Shown piece after piece: positions 50,338 through 59,565 of a stretch of DNA of 64,000 nt. Made by a program: the position numbers and the translations under genes. Below the pieces are notes generated by a model. The model made no database searches. It saw nothing but the letters and a program-made list of their open reading frames with translations, and was not told the origin of the DNA. The stretch's first letter is position 1; each line of letters starts with the position of its first letter. This DNA is from Snuella sedimenti. GTDB taxonomy: Bacteria > Bacteroidota > Bacteroidia > Flavobacteriales > Flavobacteriaceae. Where the stretch lies: positions 186,001 to 250,000 of the forward strand of contig NZ_JAELVQ010000002.1 in the NCBI RefSeq assembly GCF_016428595.1, read 5' to 3'.

Positions 50338-53300
50338 ATGAAACGAAACCAACTTATTTTGTTGTTGTTGCTGTTAAGTATTTTTTCAGTAACTGCGCAA
50401 AATACAATCAGCGGAATTGTTACCGATGCATCTAACATCCCATTACCGGGTGTAAATGTAATTGTAAAAGGCACTACCCAAGGTGTGTCTACAGATTTTG
50501 ACGGGAACTTTATTATTCAAGCATCTTCTAAGGATGTTTTAGAATTTTCTTATGTGGGGTTTATAACTCAAAGTGTTACAGTAGGAGCTAATGCTACAAT
50601 AAATGTATCCTTGCAAGAAGATGTAGCCCAACTTAATGAGGTTGTGGTTATTGGTTATGGAACTTCCAATAAGAAAACATTGGTGTCGGCAGTATCTTCT
50701 ATTAAATCTGATGTTTTAGAAAACCAGCCAGTTGCCAGGGTCGATCAAGCTTTACAAGGTAGAGCAGCGGGTGTTGAGGTAACTTCTAATAATGGAGCGC
50801 CAGGGAATGGTGCTACTATTAGAATTAGAGGGAACAGCTCTATTAATGGTAACAACAACCCACTTTTTGTTGTAGACGGATTTATTACAGGAACAGGTTT
50901 TAACCTAAATAACATCAATATTAATGATATTGAGTCTGTGGAAATTCTTAAGGATGCAACAGCATTGGCTATTTATGGAACAAGAGGTGCCTCTGGGGTA
51001 ATTTTAATTACAACCAAAACAGGTAAGCGTTCAGTAGTAGGTAAACCTACTATTCGAGTTAATTCTAGTGTTACAACAGAAATGTTGGCTAATAAAATCA
51101 ACATATTGGGTGGACAGGATTATGTGGATTATTTAAATGAAGCAGGACAATTTGTGCCTGGTCCAAATATAGATTTCAATGGAACTATGTTACCTGTTGG
51201 ATTAACTGATACATCATTACCCTTACGCTACGACGATCCTGGTTCTGTGCCAACTACCGATTGGATTGATGAAGTTACTCAAATGGGAACCATTTATAAT
51301 ACAGACGTTTCCATTACTGGTAATACAGAGAATGCTAATTATTATTCATCCATAAGTTATTTTAACCAAGAAGGGATTGTAAAGGGTTCAGGGTTAGAAA
51401 GGGTAACTTTAAGAAATAACTTAGATGTAAAGGTGACCGACAGATTTAATATGGGGCTACGTTTAAATTTGAGTTCTTTTAGAAAAGAAAATAATAAAAC
51501 AAGTTTTGGGCAAATTGTTAGCAGCGTTTTACCAATAAGAGCCATCTATGACGAAGAAGGTAACTTCACAGGAACAAACCCAATTAGTGGTACTTTACAG
51601 AGGAATCCCGTTGCCGATATTCAATTAAGGGAAGATCATGATTTAGTGACAAACATAATAAGTAATGCCTATTTTGAATATGAACTAATAGATGATTTAA
51701 AAATTAAAACAAATATCGGAGCCACTTTAAATTATTTTAAAGGCAATCAATATCAACCAGGATTATTACCCGAAAGAATCCTTAACAATAATGTTGGAGG
51801 ATTTGGTAGAGTAAGAACAAATCAGTCGAAAGATATTTTAAGTGAAACAACCGTTAACTATAGTAAAGATTTTGGTAATCATGCCTTAAAAATATTGGGA
51901 GGCTTTTCAGCCCAAAAAATAACTTCAGAGGGTACAGATGCTTCTGCCGAAGGGTTTCCTAATGATGTTGTAAAATATAATAATTTATCGTTGGGTTCCG
52001 ATCCAGAAACGTACCAGGTAGGAACGGGTTACAACCAACGTACTTTAACTTCATTGTTTGGGCGTTTAACATATTCATATGATGATAGATATGTTTTAAC
52101 CTTGGTAGGTAGACGAGATGGGTCTTCTGTTTTTGAAGCTGGAAATAAGTATTCATTTTTCCCATCAGCGGGTGTAGCTTGGAATATAGATGAAGAGTCC
52201 TTTATGGAAAATGTTGATGCCATAAATAGATTTAAAATTAGAGCTAGTTATGGAGAAGTTGGAGAGCAAGGTGTGGCGGCGTACAATTCATTTGATTTAT
52301 TTAATCCACAATTCAATTATTTTAATGAAACATTGGTGCCAGCGGTTATCCTTGCTGCTCCTGGATCAACCAACTTGCAATGGGAAACTACAGAACAATT
52401 GGATCTTGGTTTGGAAATAGGGTTATTTAACAATAGGGTTTCATTTGAGGCTGGGTATTACAAAAAGACCACAAAAGATTTGTTGCTTTTCAGGGATTTA
52501 CCAAATACTGCAGGTAATAGAGTGTTGGAAAACGTGGGTAGTGTTGAGAACAAAGGGTTTGAATTTTTGTTAAATACAATAAATATTGATAAAAACGATT
52601 TTAAATGGAATACCACCTTAACCGTATCTACCAATAAAAGTAAAGTCTTGGACCTAGGTGATGAAGAATTTATAAATATTCAGTCTACTGGAAATCAAGG
52701 AGGACCTTCTGCAAGATTAATGGTAGGGCAACCGATGCCCGTATTTTTTGTTGCTGAATATCTTGGAACGTATAAAGACCCTCAAGAAATTATCGACGAT
52801 CAAGCTATTGGCAGATCATTCTTAGGAAGTCCACGATATAGAGATGTGAATGAAGATGGTGTAATTAATCAAGACGATTATAGCGTAGCAGGAAGCCCTC
52901 AACCAGATTTTTATGGTGGTATTAGAAACACATTTACTTATAAAAACCTAAGTTTAGATATTTTCTTCCAAGGTTCTTATGGTGGCGAGATATTCAATAC
53001 GGTTACCCAAAGGTCAATTTTTGGTCGTGGCGATGAAAATATAGACCCAAGAGTTCTTAATCGATGGATTGAAGGGGTAAACGAAACCTCAGATATACCA
53101 AGAGCGGGAACATCAGCAAGTTTGTTCAACCCAAATAGCACCTTAAATATTGAAGACGCTTCGTTTTTAAGATTAAAAACAGCAACATTAAATTACAGTA
53201 TCCCAGTAAAACAAGCTGGTATTGATAATACATTTAAATCTTTAAATGTGTTTGTAACAGGTAGAAACCTATGGTTGTTGTCGGACTTTCAATTAGGTGA

Positions 53301-53418
53301 CCCTGAAGTAAATAGTTTTACAGCAGGAAGTGGGTTTGGTTCGGTATCTCAAGGTTTTGCCGGTGGGGCCTATCCATATGCGACAAGTATTAGTTTAGGA
53401 GTAAAAATGGAATTTTAA
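50338..53418 (+). CDS. SusC/RagA-family TonB-dependent transporter (PUL 2)
   Basis: 1026 residues. Signal peptide (LLLLLSIFSVTAQ), carboxypeptidase-regulatory-like domain (about 22-100; ISGIVTDASNIPLPGVNVIV), the SusC mark NEVVVIGYGT, plug (about 115-235; VESVEILKDATALAIYGTRG) and barrel ending KMEF. Unlike the PUL 1 SusC it has no STN domain, in line with regulation by an HTCS rather than a sigma/anti-sigma pair. susD follows 17 bp downstream. Confidence 0.96.
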   Translation: MKRNQLILLLLLLSIFSVTAQNTISGIVTDASNIPLPGVNVIVKGTTQGVSTDFDGNFIIQASSKDVLEFSYVGFITQSVTVGANATINVSLQEDVAQLNEVVVIGYGTSNKKTLVSAVSSIKSDVLENQPVARVDQALQGRAAGVEVTSNNGAPGNGATIRIRGNSSINGNNNPLFVVDGFITGTGFNLNNININDIESVEILKDATALAIYGTRGASGVILITTKTGKRSVVGKPTIRVNSSVTTEMLANKINILGGQDYVDYLNEAGQFVPGPNIDFNGTMLPVGLTDTSLPLRYDDPGSVPTTDWIDEVTQMGTIYNTDVSITGNTENANYYSSISYFNQEGIVKGSGLERVTLRNNLDVKVTDRFNMGLRLNLSSFRKENNKTSFGQIVSSVLPIRAIYDEEGNFTGTNPISGTLQRNPVADIQLREDHDLVTNIISNAYFEYELIDDLKIKTNIGATLNYFKGNQYQPGLLPERILNNNVGGFGRVRTNQSKDILSETTVNYSKDFGNHALKILGGFSAQKITSEGTDASAEGFPNDVVKYNNLSLGSDPETYQVGTGYNQRTLTSLFGRLTYSYDDRYVLTLVGRRDGSSVFEAGNKYSFFPSAGVAWNIDEESFMENVDAINRFKIRASYGEVGEQGVAAYNSFDLFNPQFNYFNETLVPAVILAAPGSTNLQWETTEQLDLGLEIGLFNNRVSFEAGYYKKTTKDLLLFRDLPNTAGNRVLENVGSVENKGFEFLLNTINIDKNDFKWNTTLTVSTNKSKVLDLGDEEFINIQSTGNQGGPSARLMVGQPMPVFFVAEYLGTYKDPQEIIDDQAIGRSFLGSPRYRDVNEDGVINQDDYSVAGSPQPDFYGGIRNTFTYKNLSLDIFFQGSYGGEIFNTVTQRSIFGRGDENIDPRVLNRWIEGVNETSDIPRAGTSASLFNPNSTLNIEDASFLRLKTATLNYSIPVKQAGIDNTFKSLNVFVTGRNLWLLSDFQLGDPEVNSFTAGSGFGSVSQGFAGGAYPYATSISLGVKMEF

Positions 53419-53435
53419 TTTAAAAAATATTAGCA

Positions 53436-54992
53436 ATGAAAAATTTAATAACAAAAATAAGCTTATTGCTGTTTGGAGTTCTTTTACTTACGGGATGTGG
53501 CGATAAGTTTTTAGAAGAGGATTTACGGGATCAAATAGCTACCGATAATTTCTTTAACAACGACCAAGAGGCATTGCTTGCTGCAAATGGTTTGTATAGA
53601 ATTTTGCACAGGGGTTCTCTTTATAGAACAAGGGGCTTGGACAATTATTATGTGAATGGTGCAGATGAAGTTGGACCAAGCAGAAATGTAAATAGGGAAA
53701 TTACTAACTATTTGATAGCCGAAGGTGTAGCCGACGGGAATGCTCAATGGGCCAGTTTGTATGAAATAGTTAGAAACTCCTCTCTTTTTATATCAAATAT
53801 TGATGGCAATGAAAACTTAAGTGAAGAAGTTAAAGACCAAACCTTAGGTGAATGTTTGTTCATCAGGGCATTGGCTTATTTTCATTTAACTAATTTATGG
53901 GGAGATGTACCCTATTTTAGAGAACTTTTACCGCTTGATGAATTGGGTTCTCTTGAAAGGTTTTCAAAAGATGTAATAAGAACCGATATGAAGAATGATT
54001 TGGCCAGGGCTAAAGAGCTTTTACCTTCTTCATATTCGGGTGGCGATTTAGGAAGAGCATCAAAATGGGCAGCAGCTGCATTAAAAGCAAAATTTCATTT
54101 ATTTGACAAAGAATGGACGTTAGCAAAAAGTGAATGTGATGATATTATTGATAATTCGCCACATCGCCTATTGGATGATTTTGCTGCAGTTTTTGACCAA
54201 ACAGATCCTGCAAACCAATACAATGATGAACAAATATTTGCTATTGACTTTACTACGGATGGCGTTTTTGGGGAGAGTAATACCAGTAGAACAGATGATT
54301 ACAACCCTCGTTTAAGAGATGAGCCAAGTAATAGGAATAACAGACCAGGGGGAGCAGGAACACCAACAAGGTGGCAGTTATTGCAGGCAGATTTACAAGC
54401 TATTGATCAGGATATGAGTGGTTTTGGTTGGGCAATACCTTTGCCAGAATTAGCCAACCAGAATAATTGGGACCCAGACGATTTAAGATATGATGTTACA
54501 GTAGTAACAGAATATTTAGGGTATCAATTGAAATTCCCATATTTTAGAAAAAATTGGAATTTAAATAATACCTCTCCCAGAGGTAACCACAACGAAAACT
54601 ATATTGTTTTTAGGCTTGCCGATATTTATCTAATGGCTGCTGAAGCGGAAAATGAATTAAATGGACCAGACAATGCTTATCCTTATGTAAACAAAGTTAG
54701 GGAACGTGCCTTTGAGCCAGACAAACCTTGGAGTGGTATGTCGCAAACCGAGTTTAGAGAGGCTATGTACGATGAGCGCAAATATGAACTTTGTACAGAA
54801 GGTTATCGTAGAATGGACTTAATTAGATGGGGAATTTTACTTGACGTTGTTTCTACGGTACAGCATAGGTCATTTAATAATCCAGCAGACAACATTAAAC
54901 CGCATCATGTTTTATTACCTATTCCTCAGGATGAGATTTTGTTAAATCCAAACCTTTTAAATACAGATCCCACTAATAATGGGTATCGTTAG
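53436..54992 (+). CDS. SusD/RagB-family surface glycan-binding lipoprotein (PUL 2)
   Basis: 518 residues. Lipoprotein signal LLFGVLLLTGCGDK (Cys21). SusD regions: NFFNNDQEALLAANGLYRIL, LGECLFIRALAYFHLTNLWG, VFRLADIYLMAAEAENEL and DERKYELCTEGYRRMDLIRWG, ending PNLLNTDPTNNGYR. Partner of the SusC just upstream. A hairpin follows at 55024-55054 before the sulfatase gene. Confidence 0.96.
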   Translation: MKNLITKISLLLFGVLLLTGCGDKFLEEDLRDQIATDNFFNNDQEALLAANGLYRILHRGSLYRTRGLDNYYVNGADEVGPSRNVNREITNYLIAEGVADGNAQWASLYEIVRNSSLFISNIDGNENLSEEVKDQTLGECLFIRALAYFHLTNLWGDVPYFRELLPLDELGSLERFSKDVIRTDMKNDLARAKELLPSSYSGGDLGRASKWAAAALKAKFHLFDKEWTLAKSECDDIIDNSPHRLLDDFAAVFDQTDPANQYNDEQIFAIDFTTDGVFGESNTSRTDDYNPRLRDEPSNRNNRPGGAGTPTRWQLLQADLQAIDQDMSGFGWAIPLPELANQNNWDPDDLRYDVTVVTEYLGYQLKFPYFRKNWNLNNTSPRGNHNENYIVFRLADIYLMAAEAENELNGPDNAYPYVNKVRERAFEPDKPWSGMSQTEFREAMYDERKYELCTEGYRRMDLIRWGILLDVVSTVQHRSFNNPADNIKPHHVLLPIPQDEILLNPNLLNTDPTNNGYR

Positions 54993-55023
54993 AATTTAGT
55001 TTTGTTTGAGTTGGTGGGTTTTA

Positions 55024-55054
55024 AGCAGGGTTTTAGACTCTAAAGCCCTGTTTA
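55024..55054 (+). terminator. hairpin terminator after susD (PUL 2)
   Basis: CAGGGTTTTA (55026-55035) pairs with TAAAGCCCTG (55041-55050), one G-U, loop GACTC, then TTTAAATT. Between susD and sulfatase on the same strand; probably attenuates the downstream enzymes. Confidence 0.6.
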
Positions 55055-55071
55055 AATTAAAAATAAATGTA

Positions 55072-56562
55072 ATGAATAAATTTCCTAATCTTATTGTACT
55101 ATACTTTTTACTTGCTTTGTCTGTTGGATGCAAAAAGTCTTTAAATATAAATGGCGAGTTAAAAGAAAAAACAGAATTAAATTCTGAGAATATAAAGCCT
55201 AATATAATATACATCTTAGCAGACGATTTAGGTTATGGAGACTTAGGGGTTTATGGCCAAACCAAGTTTAAAACACCTAATATTGATAAATTGGCATCAG
55301 AGGGAATGTTGTTTACACAACATTATTCTGGAAGTACAGTTTGTGCGCCTTCCCGTTCTGCATTATTAACAGGAATGCATACAGGTCATACTGTTGTTAG
55401 GGGTAATAAAGAAGTTCAGCCAGAAGGTCAATTTCCTATACCAGACAATACGTATACATTAGCTGAGGCCATGAAGAAAGCTGGCTATGTAACTGGTGCT
55501 TTTGGTAAATGGGGTCTTGGTTTTCCAGGTTCAGAAGGCGATCCAGTTAACCAAGGGTTTGATATTTTTTATGGTTATAATTGCCAACGTTTGGGACACC
55601 ATTATTATCCAGATCATCTTTGGTCTAATAGAGATTCTATCGTGATTCCTGAAAATATCGGTTTAGATAAAGGGGTATATGCTCCAAATTTGATTCACCA
55701 AAAAACAATCGAGTTTATTGAGAAAAATAAAAGCAAGCCGTTTTTTGCCTATGTGGCATCCATTATACCACATGCTGAATTGGTTGCTCCAGATTCCTTA
55801 ATGCAGAAATACAGAAACAAATATTTGCCTGAAAAGGAATTTGATGGTGTAGAGTTTGGTGAAGCTTATGGCGATGGACACTATTTGTCTCAAAAAGAGT
55901 CACATGCAGCATTTGTGGCAATGATTGATTTGTTGGACCAACAGGTTGGAGAGATTATGGATAAAGTTGAAGAGTTAGGGATTTCAGACAATACAATCGT
56001 CATATTTACATCCGATAATGGCCCGCACCGAGAAGGTGGTGCCGATCCGGATTATTTTAATAGCTATGGTCCATTAAAAGGGACTAAAAGAGACTTATAT
56101 GAAGGAGGTATTCGTGTGCCTATGATGGTTAAATGGCCAAATAAAATAGAGGCAGGGAGCAAATCGGATCATATTTCTGCTTTTTGGGATGTGTTTCCTA
56201 CATTTTCTGATATTGCGGGCGTCAATACCCCAGATAATTTGGATGGTATTTCATTTTTGCCAACACTTAAGGGAGATACTAAAAATCAAAAACAGCATGA
56301 ATACCTCTATTGGGAATTCCATGAAAAAGGCGGAAGACAAGCTGTTAGAAAAGGCAATTGGAAAGCAGTTAAATACAATGTACTTAAGAATCCTGATGCA
56401 ACTGTAGAACTTTATGATCTATCCAACGATATTGGTGAAACCAATAATGTGGCAGATGCCCATCCAGAAATTGTTGAGCATATGGAGGCTATTTTACAGG
56501 AAGCCAGAACCCCTTCAGATGTATTTACATTTAGTCAGGAAACATTTCTCAATAGTAATTAA
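55072..56562 (+). CDS. type I (formylglycine) sulfatase, lipoprotein (PUL 2, susCD side)
   Basis: I start at ATG 55072, giving 496 residues and a clean lipoprotein signal (MNKFPNLIVLYFLLALSVGC, Cys20). A TTG at 55006 in the same frame would put a terminator hairpin inside the gene and is rejected. Motifs: IIYILADDLGYGDLGVYGQ, C91APSRSALLTG (formylglycine site), GAFGKWGLGFPG, IVIFTSDNGPHREGGADP, YEGGIRVPMMVKWP. This sequence resembles arylsulfatase-A-like enzymes acting on algal polysaccharides. It is 16 bp before the next glycosidase gene. Confidence 0.95.
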   Translation: MNKFPNLIVLYFLLALSVGCKKSLNINGELKEKTELNSENIKPNIIYILADDLGYGDLGVYGQTKFKTPNIDKLASEGMLFTQHYSGSTVCAPSRSALLTGMHTGHTVVRGNKEVQPEGQFPIPDNTYTLAEAMKKAGYVTGAFGKWGLGFPGSEGDPVNQGFDIFYGYNCQRLGHHYYPDHLWSNRDSIVIPENIGLDKGVYAPNLIHQKTIEFIEKNKSKPFFAYVASIIPHAELVAPDSLMQKYRNKYLPEKEFDGVEFGEAYGDGHYLSQKESHAAFVAMIDLLDQQVGEIMDKVEELGISDNTIVIFTSDNGPHREGGADPDYFNSYGPLKGTKRDLYEGGIRVPMMVKWPNKIEAGSKSDHISAFWDVFPTFSDIAGVNTPDNLDGISFLPTLKGDTKNQKQHEYLYWEFHEKGGRQAVRKGNWKAVKYNVLKNPDATVELYDLSNDIGETNNVADAHPEIVEHMEAILQEARTPSDVFTFSQETFLNSN

Positions 56563-56577
56563 TTAAATAAAGCAAGT

Positions 56578-57552
56578 ATGAAGGGCATTAATAAATTAGG
56601 TTGTAAAAACATTGCAGTACTTGCTGCTTTATTTATCACTTTTAGTTTTAGAGGAATAGATAATTTAGTATTGCATTGCCCGCAAACAGACGTTAGTAAA
56701 GTTGGATTAAAATGCTATAGGGGGAATCTTAAAGATGTATTTGGAGATGTTAAACAGGCTCAAATTAGCAATAGTATAAGCACAACTGCCCATGTAGAAA
56801 ATCTTTTAGAGGGTTTTAAAACTTTAGGCGTAAATGGTATTAGAATTACTATTTTTCCTGAGGGTGAAAATCCGAATGAAGAAATTTTCGACTACCTGTA
56901 TACCCGTGCTAAATCTAAAGGCTTTAAGATTATGGCAAATCCAGCGCTGTGGGATGGTGCTGTTCGTATTGCAAATAAAGTACTGCATGGTACACGAATA
57001 GATTTTAACAATCAAAAAGACATTGGACCAAATTCTACTTTAGGGAATGATGAGGCAACTAATATCGTTATCAAAAGAATAAAGGCGTTTGCAAATAAAT
57101 ATAAGGTAGATTTAATAACACCATTTAATGAAGATGGTGCGCCTGGTTCAAAGTGGTCTGTGGAGCAGATGAATAAAATTTATAGAGAACTGCATAATAA
57201 TATTAACGGGGCAGAACTAATGGGGCCATGTACTTGGGGTATCCCGGGAGGTACTAAAGTTTTAAGGGAAACAAATATTTTACAATACATTTCAATAGCT
57301 TCTACACATAATTTGGGATTTAACCATAAAGCTTGGAGTGATTTTCAAAATTTAGCTGGCGATTTGCCTGTATGGGATTCAGAAGTTAATTATACCGTTA
57401 AATTTTCAGGTAAGGACACCCGTATTGACGCCGCTTTAAAAGTTGGGGTAGATGGACTGGTGTTATATGATAGTTGGAAATATATTTCCCTAAAAGATGG
57501 TAGTATAAATAAGGCTGGCAATAATGTTAAGGCCAAAATATTGGCTCAATAG
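56578..57552 (+). CDS. small exported clan-A-like glycoside hydrolase (family not fixed)
   Basis: 324 residues. An uncleaved or weak signal (IAVLAALFITFSF) is followed by a compact TIM-barrel-type sequence: NLLEGFKTLGVNGIRITIFP, FKIMANPALWDG, then a likely acid/base Glu near 184 (LITPFNEDGAPGSKWS) and a likely nucleophile near 267 (LPVWDSEVNY). LVLYDSWKYISL closes the barrel. The Asn-Glu pair followed by a second Glu after strand 7 is the clan GH-A pattern. No family number can be assigned from memory. It shares this layout with the enzymes at 57684 and 36596 and is co-transcribed with the sulfatase. Confidence 0.75.
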   Translation: MKGINKLGCKNIAVLAALFITFSFRGIDNLVLHCPQTDVSKVGLKCYRGNLKDVFGDVKQAQISNSISTTAHVENLLEGFKTLGVNGIRITIFPEGENPNEEIFDYLYTRAKSKGFKIMANPALWDGAVRIANKVLHGTRIDFNNQKDIGPNSTLGNDEATNIVIKRIKAFANKYKVDLITPFNEDGAPGSKWSVEQMNKIYRELHNNINGAELMGPCTWGIPGGTKVLRETNILQYISIASTHNLGFNHKAWSDFQNLAGDLPVWDSEVNYTVKFSGKDTRIDAALKVGVDGLVLYDSWKYISLKDGSINKAGNNVKAKILAQ

Positions 57553-57683
57553 TTTTAACACATAATGCAGCAAATTTCCTTCCTGGATTGATGGGTAAAT
57601 AGATGCGTTTTACATGAATCGAGAATACCATCAAACGTGCTTATAATCATTTCTCAATAACAATTAATTTAAAGAATATTGCT

Positions 57684-59009
57684 ATGAACCAAAATTTTAA
57701 GTTACAATCAACATTATTAATGTCTTTATTTTTAATATTAGTTGCTTGTAGTGGAAGTACAATAGACGATTCTAATGTAGCAAATCCAGAACCAGAACCT
57801 GATAAAACGGCTCAAAGCATTATCACCTTTAATAATCCAGGGCAGGAAATAGATGTGTTTTTTTATGATGTTAAGCAAGGAAATAAAAATTTAGAGAATG
57901 CAGACGAAGCCAATGAGATATTTAATATTGACGACGCTAACGGTTTAAGAATTCCCATTCGGGGAGAAAATAAAATTCCAGCACATCCTAGTGCTGGGGT
58001 TGTTGCAGAAGATATGTACGATGATGTTTTGCAGTCAATAGCTTTAGCGAAGCAGGCAAGAGGAGGTAAAGAACTAAAAATATTTGCCAGTAAAAAGTTA
58101 GATGATCAAACATCTTTTCCAGACTGGGTTAAAGATGCTAATGGTATCATTCCTAAGCAATATGCTATCTTAATTGCAGATTTTATTGAGTTCATGAAAT
58201 CTAAAGAGGTAACAATCGATTATCTGGGAATAGATAATGAATTTATTTATAACGAAGGTAATATAACCCCTCAAAAATATTCAGAAACAATAGCTGAACT
58301 AAGAACTCAGGCAATAAATAAAGGGTTTGCAATGCCTTTGTTGGTAGGTTATGAAGATTATGGGCCAAATAAGAGAAATTGGGTAAAAACCTTAATGGAT
58401 AATGGTTGGGGTGATACAATGGATATTTATGGCACGCATTATTATCCGCAATGGCGACCTAAGACTAAATTAATAGCAGATTTAGCGTTGATTGGAAACC
58501 GTCCATTTTGGTCTACAGAACCACATTGGGACAGTAAAGCAGATAAAAACGATTTTGACGAAGCAGAAGCGGGCATGGTGGCCTTTTGGGAACAAATAGA
58601 TGTTGGTATGACAGGTTTTATGTGGTGGAATTATTCCATAGGAAATAATGTAAGGGGCAAATTAATGCGAGCTACATCAGCACCTATGTTAGGCGCTAAG
58701 CCAATAAAAATTACCGATATTGATGGCGAAAGTATAGAAACATTAGGTAAGCTTCAAACCAGAGCGTTTATTGAAAGTAAAACCATTACTGTTTTTGCAG
58801 TTAATATGAACAACACAGAACATTTAGATTATACATTTAAAATGGATAATGGAGACATTACTGGAAAAGTAACTAGCTTACAATGGACAGAAACTTCTTC
58901 TATAGATGGAACAAAAAGAATGCTTGAAGTGGAAGGGGAAAACAATAATATATTTTCGTTAACACTTCCTAAAAGATCTATAACGCGGTTTACATTAATT
59001 ATAAAATAA
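57684..59009 (+). CDS. lipoprotein clan-A-like glycoside hydrolase (GH30/GH39-type layout)
   Basis: 441 residues. Lipid Cys22 (LILVACSGS) with a Pro/Glu-rich linker. The catalytic barrel (about 45-350) has a likely acid/base near 185 (TIDYLGIDNEFIYNEG) and a likely nucleophile near 277 (PFWSTEPHWDS). A C-terminal beta domain (about 360-441; ITVFAVNMNNTEHLDYTFKM) follows. The two catalytic segments resemble those of the secreted enzyme at 36596 (IDYLGPWNE and VWYTES), so the two are probably homologous, one cell-anchored and one secreted. Last gene of the plus-strand PUL 2 operon. 132 bp separate it from the previous gene. Confidence 0.8.
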   Translation: MNQNFKLQSTLLMSLFLILVACSGSTIDDSNVANPEPEPDKTAQSIITFNNPGQEIDVFFYDVKQGNKNLENADEANEIFNIDDANGLRIPIRGENKIPAHPSAGVVAEDMYDDVLQSIALAKQARGGKELKIFASKKLDDQTSFPDWVKDANGIIPKQYAILIADFIEFMKSKEVTIDYLGIDNEFIYNEGNITPQKYSETIAELRTQAINKGFAMPLLVGYEDYGPNKRNWVKTLMDNGWGDTMDIYGTHYYPQWRPKTKLIADLALIGNRPFWSTEPHWDSKADKNDFDEAEAGMVAFWEQIDVGMTGFMWWNYSIGNNVRGKLMRATSAPMLGAKPIKITDIDGESIETLGKLQTRAFIESKTITVFAVNMNNTEHLDYTFKMDNGDITGKVTSLQWTETSSIDGTKRMLEVEGENNNIFSLTLPKRSITRFTLIIK

Positions 59010-59115
59010 TACTAAAAAAGTAGTATACTCATTAATAAAGTAAGGGTACAATTTTTCATCTTTCTAAGATGGTTGTTTTCTACCACATTCTTAAAATCTT
59101 TAGTGGTTCACAAAA

Positions 59116-59223
59116 ATGGATAGAATCATAAAAGAGGTATTAGCTGTAGTAGCAACTTGGCAAGATGTGGCCAAAGAAATAGGTGTTCCCAATAAGACAA
59201 CAATTGATGTCAAAAGCGTTTAA
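59116..59223 (+). pseudogene. short HipA C-terminus-like fragment
   Basis: A 35-codon frame (MDRIIKEVLAVVATWQDVAK, then EIGVP...). It resembles the last helix region of HipA-type kinases (I..V..V...W...A...GV). No other part of a hipBA locus is visible, so this is at most a remnant. The rest of 59010-59492 holds only a palindrome at 59414-59439 (TACCTCGA/TCGGGGTA) similar to the one near tRNA-Pro. Confidence 0.3.
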
Positions 59224-59492
59224 TATCTAATCTAAACAATAGAAATTAGAAGATTTGTAACCTTTGTAGAAGAATAATTGCACATTTTCGTAAATAGAAT
59301 TGGTATAGGAAATGAAGAAAAATCTAAATTTTTTTACTGTATTTTGTAAGCACCCCTTAAAGCCGAACTACTTAAAAGTAGAATAATAATTTTAAACTTG
59401 AACATTATTTTGATACCTCGATGGCTCTGGCTCGGGGTAGTTCATTTGTTTTTGTTTTAAGGTGTCACTAAGGATCCAAGATTTCTTAGAAA

Positions 59493-59541
59493 GAACTCAT
59501 CTTGACTTTTTTAACCAATTGGAAAAAGTCAAGATGAGTTC
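59493..59541 (-). terminator. strong terminator after the M28 peptidase genes
   Basis: GAACTCATCTTGACTTTTT (59493-59511) pairs perfectly over 19 bp with 59523-59541, 11-nt loop. Read on minus it is followed by TTTCT. It sits 25 bp past the end of the peptidase gene and could also stop the converging PUL 2 transcript. Confidence 0.85.
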
Positions 59542-59565
59542 AAAGTGAAATGTATTATTTTATCC

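Noticed and set aside
55006-55071. TTG start for the plus-strand sulfatase at 55006
   Set aside because: It would run through the susD terminator hairpin and bury the lipoprotein signal that begins at the ATG at 55072.
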